A stretch of 64,000 nt of DNA from Chryseobacterium sp. Tr-659. Lineage in GTDB: Bacteria > Bacteroidota > Bacteroidia > Flavobacteriales > Weeksellaceae. The translations under genes and the position numbers were made by a program. The notes beneath the pieces are model-generated. The model had not been told where the DNA came from. It ran no database searches and saw only the letters and a list, made by a program, of their open reading frames with translations. Location: assembly GCF_011752975.1 (NCBI RefSeq), contig NZ_VWWP01000006.1:248001-312000 (forward strand), written 5' to 3'. Shown one piece after another: positions 17,399 to 24,554 of this stretch (position 1 is the stretch's first letter; each line of letters starts with the position of its first letter).

Positions 17399-19065
17399 GA
17401 TGATAAATTTGAATTTTTTTCCATTTTTTCATACCGTTTATCCATATCGGTACCTCTTCTTTTATTTCCGTAATCATCAAGAATTTCCTGTTCATATTTA
17501 CCATGCATATCTCCCCATTCACCAGGATTTCTTGATAGCTTTTCTAGTTTTTCACCTTCTTTTTTGGTTTTATTTTCTTTGGCTGTGTTGGCATCTTTTT
17601 GGGCAAAGAAACGGTCTAGTGCAGCCCCGAAATCGTCTTTTACAAATCCAGGCCTGTTAATGTGATGATCCAGTACAGTGGCTTTACCCAATTTTGATTG
17701 CAAATAGTCTGACAATTTGTATGAATAGCCCGTAGGAGTTAATGGAAGTACTTCTTCTTTTAATCTTTTAATAAAATCCAGCACTTGTTTTTCCTGAAAT
17801 ACTTTATCAATAACGGCATTTACGATGGGTTGCAGAGGCTTACATTCTACTGTTTTTCCAAATAAGGATTCTTTACAGTTTTCTCTGATTTTGTTGGATA
17901 ATGTATTTCCTGTAATTTTTTCTGATTTAGAATCTGCAGGATCTTTATAATACAAGATACCAGCGTCTACCGTCCATCCGCATGATACAAATAATTCGTC
18001 ATATTTTTCAGGATGCTGAGCTTTAAATTCTTCAACCTGTGTGGTAAATTCACCTTTTCCGGTATGATCTACTGTTTTCTGCATGGCTCCTGCCGTTAAT
18101 ATCATCTGCTCACCCGAAAGGTCCCAGTCATAAGATTGAACAGAATCTAATTTGCCTTCATTTTCAGACATTCCCACCAAAATAGCCTTTTCTTCAGCCG
18201 TAATTTTCTTTTCTTCAATCAATGTATCCCAATCGGAATAATTTTCAAGTTTCTTCGATCCCCAGTAGGCAGGGCCATATTTTTTACTATATCGGGTACA
18301 GGTTATATCATAATTGTTTCCGCAATTACAATATCTGATCTCAAACCTTTCATTGTCTTTATTTAAAAACTCATGTGTCTCATCCGGAAATTTCACTTCA
18401 TCCTCGGTTCCGGTTACTTCAGCTTTAAAATATAAGAAGGCATTTCTATCGTCTCTTTTATTAAACTTATCGATCAGTTTTTTTAAATCTTCATCACTTT
18501 TGGGACGCATCGTTATTTCTTTTGCATACACCAGTGTTCCATTGATCGTGAATTCTATTTTGCTTTTCTCTTCTTCACCATCCAAAAACTTGACAGGGTT
18601 GTCATAGATATTTTCCTCATTTTTCAATTTATTTTCATGGATCTCAACGGAGAGCTTTCCACTTGCTCCTTCACAGTTGGCTACCACCCATACTTTCTTT
18701 TTAATGGTGGTGCTGTTGATTCTTTCAAAATCAAAATCCGGGCTGCCATCAGCTTTTTTTGCCTGTACTTCCTCTTGCCAGGTAATTTTTACCTCTTGTT
18801 TTGCTTTTAATCTTACAGAGTCCTCTTTATCGGCCTGAATGTTTTTTCTTCCCTTTTTCTCATATTTCTTTTTTACATCAGATACCAGACCTCCGCTTTG
18901 GACCATATAAGTTTCTTCTTTCGTTTCCCAGGTCATCATAGGAATTTGTTTGGCAAAATATATTTTTACTACATTCACCTCATGATCCACCTGTGGTGTC
19001 GGCATATCAAAAGTCCTTTGATTGGGGTTTGCAGTATAATTATCTTTTTCTTGTACTTCACTCAT
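17395..19065 (-). CDS. Putative T6SS effector with lysozyme-like region
   Basis: A 556-aa hydrophilic protein without signal peptide. Residues about 30-240 are beta-rich repeats (KVWVVANCEGASGKLSVEIH, a pattern seen in large Bacteroidetes VgrG-linked toxins). At about 260-370 lies YWGSKKL, then MSENEGKLDSVQSYDWDL and TAGAMQKTV and FVSCGWTVD. This block, with Glu301 or Glu303 and a downstream aromatic/Asp strand, reminds me of lysozyme-like or phage muramidase domains; the assignment is tentative. The tail (480-556) is charged and helical. It sits between an amidase couple and a peptidase couple and overlaps a small exported protein by 4 nt, so effector is the best reading. Confidence 0.72.
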   Translation of the reverse strand: MSEVQEKDNYTANPNQRTFDMPTPQVDHEVNVVKIYFAKQIPMMTWETKEETYMVQSGGLVSDVKKKYEKKGRKNIQADKEDSVRLKAKQEVKITWQEEVQAKKADGSPDFDFERINSTTIKKKVWVVANCEGASGKLSVEIHENKLKNEENIYDNPVKFLDGEEEKSKIEFTINGTLVYAKEITMRPKSDEDLKKLIDKFNKRDDRNAFLYFKAEVTGTEDEVKFPDETHEFLNKDNERFEIRYCNCGNNYDITCTRYSKKYGPAYWGSKKLENYSDWDTLIEEKKITAEEKAILVGMSENEGKLDSVQSYDWDLSGEQMILTAGAMQKTVDHTGKGEFTTQVEEFKAQHPEKYDELFVSCGWTVDAGILYYKDPADSKSEKITGNTLSNKIRENCKESLFGKTVECKPLQPIVNAVIDKVFQEKQVLDFIKRLKEEVLPLTPTGYSYKLSDYLQSKLGKATVLDHHINRPGFVKDDFGAALDRFFAQKDANTAKENKTKKEGEKLEKLSRNPGEWGDMHGKYEQEILDDYGNKRRGTDMDKRYEKMEKNSNLSS

Positions 19066-19212
19066 ACCGTTTTATTTTGTGATGATTAGTAAAAGTTACT
19101 TTATTTATTTACTTTGTTTCCAGGGGGGTTATAAGGTAATATTTAAGCTGGCTAATGACTAGTGGTATTTTCTCTCTAATAAATGTTAAAGTAATTACTT
19201 CCGATCTCATTT

Positions 19213-19701
19213 TTAGTTCAATTTTCCAATGAGGTAATTTCTTATTCTGAAACTTAAAATGTAATTCAATAATAATATCAGTAAAATGTAATAGCTGCTA
19301 ATGTTTAAGACGTAGTACATTAATGGTATTAGTAATAATAATGAACCTCCAAATAATAAAAAATCTATAATGTAGTATTTACTTTTATAGGGTTTAATAG
19401 GTTTAACAAATAAAATACTTACAAATAACTGTACTAATATTAAAGGGAATACATTAGTAAAAGAACCTAGCTTATTTTCTATTCTCAATATTCTATCATA
19501 GTTTTGTTGGTTTATTTTCTGAACCTCTGAAAATTCACTGCGAGAATCTGGAGTTTCTGATTTTGTAAAATAAAATTTAGTAGTGGGGTATGTTAAAACA
19601 AATTCTTTATCACTAAATTCATATCCTTTGTCGATAACCCCTGTGAATAAAAGTATTATTACAAACAGGAAGCTTTCTATAAATATTTTAATTTTTATCA
19701 T
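19213..19701 (-). CDS. Small membrane protein, putative immunity to the PAAR-amidase
   Basis: A 162-aa inner-membrane protein with an N-terminal helix (FLFVIILLFTGVI), a roughly 60-residue polar segment that would face the periplasm, and three further helices (VFPLILVQLFVSILFV, FLLFGGSLLLLIPLMYYVL, YYILLILLLNYIL). Its start overlaps the stop of the PAAR-amidase gene by 4 nt (ATGA). Membrane proteins with a periplasmic loop directly after a wall-targeting effector are common immunity proteins, and the tight coupling supports it. No named family recognised. Confidence 0.78.
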   Translation of the reverse strand: MIKIKIFIESFLFVIILLFTGVIDKGYEFSDKEFVLTYPTTKFYFTKSETPDSRSEFSEVQKINQQNYDRILRIENKLGSFTNVFPLILVQLFVSILFVKPIKPYKSKYYIIDFLLFGGSLLLLIPLMYYVLNISSYYILLILLLNYILSFRIRNYLIGKLN

Positions 19702-21053
19702 GGTTTTTTCTTTTCTAATATTTTACGCCAACCGTCCATTCTAGCCATTGTTAAATTTCCCGGGCAATATCTTTCATCTGTTCCTGCTGAAGCGGCTATT
19801 TCCATATGACCACCTACATGATCAATTTTATATAATTGATCTAAATGTATACATAATCTTAGTACAGCTTTTTCCATAGCATCAGTAATATAATCGTCTC
19901 CATCTTTTTCTTCTCTATTTATTTTTATTTTCCCCCAAAAGCCTTTATCCACACCTGCATTGTCTGTGCTTAAGTCGCCCAATAATACTATTCCTATTTT
20001 TCCTGTATTTGCTAAATCTACATGAGCTCCTTTAATATTAATAGGCCTTCCTTCATAAATTTTCCCATTTTTATCTACAGCAAAATGATATCCGATATCT
20101 GCTTTACCCTTATCATCCATGTGTTCATTTTGTATCTCATTTACCGTAGGAAAATGTTTTGCATTTCCCGAATGATGAATTACAATAGTCGTATAATATT
20201 CGTCAAGTGGAACTTTAAGTAATTCGTATGAATACTTACCTCCTGTCTGAGGAGGGCGAGCGCCCCAGTCTTTTCTTGGAATAATATTGATTTTTTTTAT
20301 TTTAACTTTTACATATAACTTTTCATTTGGTTTTTGTAAATATGCAAATACTTTAAATTCAGAATTATAGCAATTTTTATCTCCAACGTATAAATTAAGA
20401 TACTCTCCTCTGTCTTTTAGTTCTTGTATATCATTATTTCCATAATTAATATTCCAATCTACAGATTTTTTATCCTCCATTGATGGTGGATATTGATATT
20501 CAGTAACTTTAAACTTCGCTGTATCAAACAAATCTATTTCATAATTTGTAGTTCTTTCAAAGTTTTTAATAATGTTTTTTCTTGATGGTTGACTATTAGG
20601 TGTTAAAATTCTCTCCACCTTCGGGATAGGTGTAGCTGTAGCAGCATTAAATTCAGGATCACAATTGATAAAAGACTCTTTTACTAAAGCTGTTTGTTCC
20701 TGTATAATTGTAGTTCCCAGATTTTGCCAGGGGCTTAATTTTATAACGCTCATACAGGGTGGGGGAGACATCTTTCTTGCCGGCCATTTAGGATGCCCGC
20801 AAGTTCCTTTAAATTGAAGGTTGACCATGTTATTTCCATCACCCTTTGTTGCAAATGGCTGATCCTGAAGATTTATTTCGTTAGAGGTCACTTTCAGCTC
20901 TCCGGGTGCTTGTGCATAAGGGCATTTCAACTTGGCACCATGCATTACCAATTCTCTTTTTTCTAATGGAGAATCTTCGCTGGCTTTTTGCTGTTGCTCA
21001 GCTCGTTTTTCAGAAAGCTTTTGATCATGTGCTGAAGTATTCTGATCTTCCAT
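19698..21053 (-). CDS. PAAR-like (DUF4280) spike fused to N-acetylmuramoyl-L-alanine amidase
   Basis: A 451-aa specialised T6SS effector. Residues about 34-130 are a PAAR-like DUF4280 domain (LVMHGAKLKCPYAQAPG, FKGTCGHPKWPARKM, MSPPPCMS) that would cap the VgrG spike. After a linker, residues about 258-445 are an amidase_2/PGRP domain: PRKDWGARPP, IHHSGN with zinc ligand His293 or His294, GYHFAVDKNGKIYEGR with the catalytic-type Tyr322, GAHV, GIVLLGD, GGH with His416, and ERYCPG with Cys430. All ligands of an active zinc amidase are present; it would cleave the MurNAc-L-Ala bond. There is no signal peptide, consistent with spike delivery. It is 82 bp downstream of vgrG and overlaps a membrane protein by 4 nt. 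Confidence 0.9.
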   Translation of the reverse strand: MEDQNTSAHDQKLSEKRAEQQQKASEDSPLEKRELVMHGAKLKCPYAQAPGELKVTSNEINLQDQPFATKGDGNNMVNLQFKGTCGHPKWPARKMSPPPCMSVIKLSPWQNLGTTIIQEQTALVKESFINCDPEFNAATATPIPKVERILTPNSQPSRKNIIKNFERTTNYEIDLFDTAKFKVTEYQYPPSMEDKKSVDWNINYGNNDIQELKDRGEYLNLYVGDKNCYNSEFKVFAYLQKPNEKLYVKVKIKKINIIPRKDWGARPPQTGGKYSYELLKVPLDEYYTTIVIHHSGNAKHFPTVNEIQNEHMDDKGKADIGYHFAVDKNGKIYEGRPINIKGAHVDLANTGKIGIVLLGDLSTDNAGVDKGFWGKIKINREEKDGDDYITDAMEKAVLRLCIHLDQLYKIDHVGGHMEIAASAGTDERYCPGNLTMARMDGWRKILEKKKP

Positions 21054-21135
21054 GGGTTACTATTTTGGATTCAATTGTTGAGGTTATAACCATATTCATT
21101 GATAATGAAATTGACTTTCATCACCTGTAATAGAT

Positions 21136-23019
21136 TTAGCCTTTACTTACTTTAACGTCTTTTCCTCCCTGAAATACTGCCAATGAAGTTCCTCTTAGTT
21201 TTAAATCGCCTTTAGAAGTCTGTATATCGGCTTCTCCGGAGATACTTTTAAATTTACTTCCCGTACTTTCTGTCTGATCTTGTTTAACGGTAACGATTTT
21301 GTTTTCAGAGGTCTGGGTGTATCTCTTTGTAATAGATTCGGTGTGATCATTTCCAATATGCAGGGTACTGTCCTGTCCAATTTTGGTGGTCATATTTCTT
21401 CCCACCGAAATATGCATATCTTCCCCGGCAGTGAAAGTCATATTTTTTGGAGCTGTTACATTAATGTTCCCTTGTCCATCCATAAAATAGGTATTCCCAC
21501 TTGGGTCTTTAATGGTTACACTTCTTTCCGCATCATTCATTAAAACCTTAATACCACTTCTCGTTTGTATAGATTTCAGATGATTGTCCAGTCCTCCGCC
21601 TAATCCTACCTGTCCGTGAAACATTCCGCCCATTGCAAATGGAAAATCGGGATTATGGTATTCAAACCCTACCATCACCTGATCACCAATTTCCGGAACG
21701 GCTACAAAACCTCTGTTCTGGGTAATTGCATCTGTTCCTCCGGCATCGGGGCTCATCATTCTGATAAAATGGGTAGTATCATTGAGCTGCCAGTCAAACC
21801 GTACCTGTATTCTACCTTGATTCAATGGATCTACATTGGATATTACAGTGGCTACCTGCGGTTCAGCTTTAGGCATTTCAAAATCAGGTTTTGGCATGAA
21901 GCCGGTTCCTTCAGCGATGGCTTCAAAGCTTCCCGTATAATATCCTCTTGCATTCACTTCGTGGTTTACCTCTGTAATCATAAGCGTTGTGAAATGAGAG
22001 GTTTCATTGCTGTCTGTCTTTCTCATGGCTAAATCTGCAACACAGCCGATATATAAGAACGGAACCGTTGTTTGTCCGGAAACTGTAAAAACCTCTACTG
22101 CTTTACTTCCTCTTGCGCTTTTTTGAGAATCATCCACATCAAGGAATACATTGGCATTAATAGGAGTTGGGGTTAATGACCGGGTAGTAAAAATAGTGTC
22201 ATTCAGTTCATATGCTTTGGACGATAACTCTCCTAGATGTTGTATGCGGTCGTCAGTACCCACCATTTTAGCATGTCTGCTGCTGTTATAACCAAAATAT
22301 TCCGGTTTGGTGTGAACGGCCTTCAGCTCTACGTTCACATCTGTTACATTGCTTCCATATACCAACATTATAGGTTTTTCAGAAGGAGGGAGCTTTCCGA
22401 AATGAAGGATTTCGCCGTCATAATAAAACTGTTCTCCGTAGGCTTCTGCAATCCTTGTGAGGTAATTGTAATGGGTTTCGTTGTATTGTGCACTGTAGCT
22501 TATATAGCTTTTGTTTTGGGTATCTATTCTGAAATCGAATTTGTTGGTCCCTAAGGTTTCTTTGATAATCCGGTTGGCAATAATATTGGTATTCACCCCC
22601 TGGTTTCCTCCGAAACTTTGAGTATGAGGAGCCGCATCCATCAGAATTGTAGGACTCATCCCTTTTAAGATTATATTCCCCAGGCTCATTTTTTCCTGAC
22701 TGAAAGCTACCTTAGTAATGATACCCACAAATGTTCTTTCAGGGCTTTCATTTTCAGCATCTTTATATCTAAAAATAATGGTGATTCTTTTTCCTAAAAA
22801 CTTTTGGGCCTGCTCAAGGTTATGGTTTTGTACCTCACCTAACGAGTCATGGGCCAATACCAGTTCAAAATCATGGTGCTTTCTTGCACTCTGTTGTAAA
22901 CGAAAGTGTTTAAAGTGATTGATAGCCTTGCCCTCAACCACAATTTCCAGTTTTACCACCCGGTTGATCCCCGAGATGTGGTTTTCTGAAACTTTCTCAG
23001 AATTTGAGGTGTTTTTCAT
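21136..23019 (-). CDS. vgrG: T6SS spike protein VgrG
   Basis: A 627-aa VgrG (Vgr family, gp27-gp5-like), the trimeric tip of the T6SS tube. The first about 350 residues are the gp27-like part (ITIIFRYKDAENESPERTF, QYNETHYNYLTRIAEAYGE). The OB-fold lies at about 375-470 (VDPLNQGRIQVRFDW, GDQVMVGFEYHNPDFP, MGGMFHGQVG). The C-terminal beta-helix has repeats rich in Gly, Asp and Thr (KDPSGNTYFMDGQGNINV, TKIGQDSTLHIGNDHTESI) and ends GGKDVKVSKG with no effector extension, so cargo is likely delivered through the PAAR-like protein downstream. It heads a minus-strand cluster of eight genes. No tss genes are in the window, so this may be an orphan vgrG island or the edge of a larger locus. Confidence 0.93.
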   Translation of the reverse strand: MKNTSNSEKVSENHISGINRVVKLEIVVEGKAINHFKHFRLQQSARKHHDFELVLAHDSLGEVQNHNLEQAQKFLGKRITIIFRYKDAENESPERTFVGIITKVAFSQEKMSLGNIILKGMSPTILMDAAPHTQSFGGNQGVNTNIIANRIIKETLGTNKFDFRIDTQNKSYISYSAQYNETHYNYLTRIAEAYGEQFYYDGEILHFGKLPPSEKPIMLVYGSNVTDVNVELKAVHTKPEYFGYNSSRHAKMVGTDDRIQHLGELSSKAYELNDTIFTTRSLTPTPINANVFLDVDDSQKSARGSKAVEVFTVSGQTTVPFLYIGCVADLAMRKTDSNETSHFTTLMITEVNHEVNARGYYTGSFEAIAEGTGFMPKPDFEMPKAEPQVATVISNVDPLNQGRIQVRFDWQLNDTTHFIRMMSPDAGGTDAITQNRGFVAVPEIGDQVMVGFEYHNPDFPFAMGGMFHGQVGLGGGLDNHLKSIQTRSGIKVLMNDAERSVTIKDPSGNTYFMDGQGNINVTAPKNMTFTAGEDMHISVGRNMTTKIGQDSTLHIGNDHTESITKRYTQTSENKIVTVKQDQTESTGSKFKSISGEADIQTSKGDLKLRGTSLAVFQGGKDVKVSKG

Positions 23020-23444
23020 AATATTAGGTGCGTTTTTTTGGTATTATGTCACCTAAGTTAGATAAAAAATAAAGTACGAAATGTAAATTTATATTAAATC
23101 TGAAAAATTGTAGTAAAACTACGACTGCTCAAAAAAACCTGTTTAAAATTGATTTAGATTGATGCTCTGAAAAATGGGTGTTTGAAATTGTTTTTGTTTC
23201 CCGAGATAGAATCTTAGAACTTTGAGGAACTGTGCTCAGGATACAAAAATTTTAGTTGAGGAAGCATAAAATAGAGAAAGGAAAAAAGACTCTTGTTTTA
23301 CCATTACAGTATAAACTTTAATAAAGAAAACAGGTTGCTATCCTTGTCAAGGTTTTAAACCTTGACAAGGATGCTGTTTGCGTTTCATTCCTAAAAGAAA
23401 AGGGGTGAGGAAAATTGATGGAGATCTGGGCTGATTTTTTTTAA
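23020..23444. other. Intergenic stretch upstream of vgrG
   Basis: 425 bp with no plausible gene. It must hold the vgrG promoter near its left end, but no TAnnTTTG box is visible there on the minus strand. The only clear structure is the palindrome at 23340-23372, which lies 3' of the 23445-23906 gene. Confidence 0.6.
23340..23372. repeat. Intergenic palindrome, copy 2
   Basis: Arms of 16 bp around one base, with the same 29-base core as 13215-13249. The outer base pairs differ between copies (GAC/GTC in copy 1, AT/AT in copy 2) but pair in both, so the fold rather than only the sequence appears to be kept. It sits 72 bp past the stop of the gene at 23445-23906. Confidence 0.85.
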
Positions 23445-23906
23445 CTAGCGGACAAGAAGATATATTCCAACACCAATTGCAGCATAGGCGGTAACTGTAA
23501 TAATATCAGCTATGGGCTGTGAAAAGCGTTTTTCTGCAATTTTCTCACTATTGATCTGGTTCTTATGGAATTTCAGTGTTTTTTTTGCATTACGAACCGG
23601 GTGAGCAACCAGGCTGTCGTTTTCCCATCGGTCAACAATTATTTTATAACTCTTGCCATCAACATCAATCTTAACATTTTTATTAGGAGCAAGTTTCTCC
23701 TGAATGTTAATTGGAACCGGTTGTACGTTCAGGTTTTGGGCTCCGGCAGTATTTTGCATTTGAGGAGCCGTATTATTCGCAAGCGCTGTACTCTTCTTAG
23801 GTTCCTGTTTATTGTCGGGTGTTGTATTCACTTGTTTTTTTACCTGGTAAGTATAACAGCTGGTAAGAGAGAATAATATGATGATGAGATAAAGGTTCTT
23901 TTGCAT
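23445..23906 (-). CDS. Small lipoprotein with C-terminal membrane helix
   Basis: A 153-aa protein with a classical lipobox (LTSC, Cys17). A low-complexity, Asn/Pro/Gln-rich linker spans about 25-70. A small beta domain follows (VDGKSYKIIVDRWENDSLVA), with a His/Lys segment LKFHKNQINSEKI, and a C-terminal hydrophobic helix (ADIITVTAYAAIGVGIYLLV). From memory the last two parts resemble small Bacteroidetes lipoproteins of unknown function often found as single genes. It is separated from vgrG by 425 bp and is probably not part of that operon. A CAAATTTA (minus TAAATTTG) lies only 5 bp upstream of the ATG, too close to be the promoter unless the mRNA is leaderless. Confidence 0.82.
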   Translation of the reverse strand: MQKNLYLIIILFSLTSCYTYQVKKQVNTTPDNKQEPKKSTALANNTAPQMQNTAGAQNLNVQPVPINIQEKLAPNKNVKIDVDGKSYKIIVDRWENDSLVAHPVRNAKKTLKFHKNQINSEKIAEKRFSQPIADIITVTAYAAIGVGIYLLVR

Positions 23907-24031
23907 GAGTCAAATTTAAGAATTAAACGGAATATTCAGGAGTTTCTTTTGAAAGATCCTGTTTTTTTTGAATGAAGGATAGATTATTTGTGTGTTTTAG
24001 GATGGTAGAAAGAAGTTGGGAGAAGGAAGAA

Positions 24032-24118
24032 GGAAGAAGGGAGTTACTTGTAATTATAAGAATTTTCAATACGATAAAAATACCCTAAAAAAGACAAAAA
24101 ACTATTATTGATGATCTT
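24032..24118. repeat. 87-bp direct repeat, copy 1
   Basis: Begins GGAAGAAGGGAGTTACTTGT and ends near GATGATCTT. It matches 24395-24481 with scattered substitutions and compensating 1-nt gaps; CCCTAAAAAAGACAAAAA is shared exactly. Non-coding. The two copies flank the inverted-repeat element at 24178-24344. Confidence 0.85.
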
Positions 24119-24177
24119 AATAAATTCATTCCCCAGCTTTCTACTTTCTTTCTCTATATGTTTGATAATTTAATTGT

Positions 24178-24344
24178 AACGCAAAGATTTTTATCAAGTG
24201 AGTATATATTTTGAGTGAGCAAAGATGGAATCAACGAAATTGATTCTTTCTAAGCGATCGTATATTCATAAAGCTTCATCCCACGACAAAGTCGCTTTCT
24301 TAGCTTCCTTATTAATAAAACAGATTGACTCTAGTCTTTGCGTT
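24178..24344. repeat. 167-bp element with short terminal inverted repeats
   Basis: Bounded by AACGCAAAGA (24178-24187) and its reverse complement TCTTTGCGTT (24335-24344). It has no coding capacity. Its length and ends resemble a miniature inverted-repeat element; similar AACGCAAAG ends occur, from memory, in intergenic DNA of other Chryseobacterium and Flavobacterium genomes. No target-site duplication is obvious. Confidence 0.55.
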
Positions 24345-24394
24345 TTAGAAGATTATATATAAGGCTGGAAGTTGGAAGAGGGGAGAAGGAGGCT

Positions 24395-24481
24395 GGAAGA
24401 AGGGAGTTACTTGTGATTATAAGAATTTTTAATGACGATAAAATTACCCTAAAAAAGACAAAAAGCTATTGTTAATAACTT
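24395..24481. repeat. 87-bp direct repeat, copy 2
   Basis: Second copy of the repeat described at 24032-24118, in the same orientation, 276 bp after the end of the first. It ends 38 bp before the terminator of the next gene. Confidence 0.85.
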
Positions 24482-24518
24482 CCATGACTTCCTTCTCCGA
24501 GCTCCGCACTTCAAAACT

Positions 24519-24553
24519 AAAAAAGCCTTTCAGAATAACTGAAAGGCTTTTTT
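24519..24553. terminator. Rho-independent terminator after the MG2/plug protein gene
   Basis: Perfect stem AAAAAAGCCTTTCAG / CTGAAAGGCTTTTTT (15 bp) with a 5-nt loop, 2 bp past the stop of the minus-strand gene at 24555. The A and T tracts make it usable in both directions. Confidence 0.92.
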
Positions 24554-24554
24554 A

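Noticed and set aside
17319..17522. 67-codon minus-strand frame across the junction of the 556-aa and 160-aa genes
   Set aside because: Both genes around it have clear signatures and a 4-nt overlap, so this third frame is a shadow.
24178..24344. Possible CRISPR or tRNA-like structure in the repeat-rich intergenic DNA
   Set aside because: There are only two long repeats, not a regular series of short repeats and spacers, and no cloverleaf with a T-arm could be drawn.
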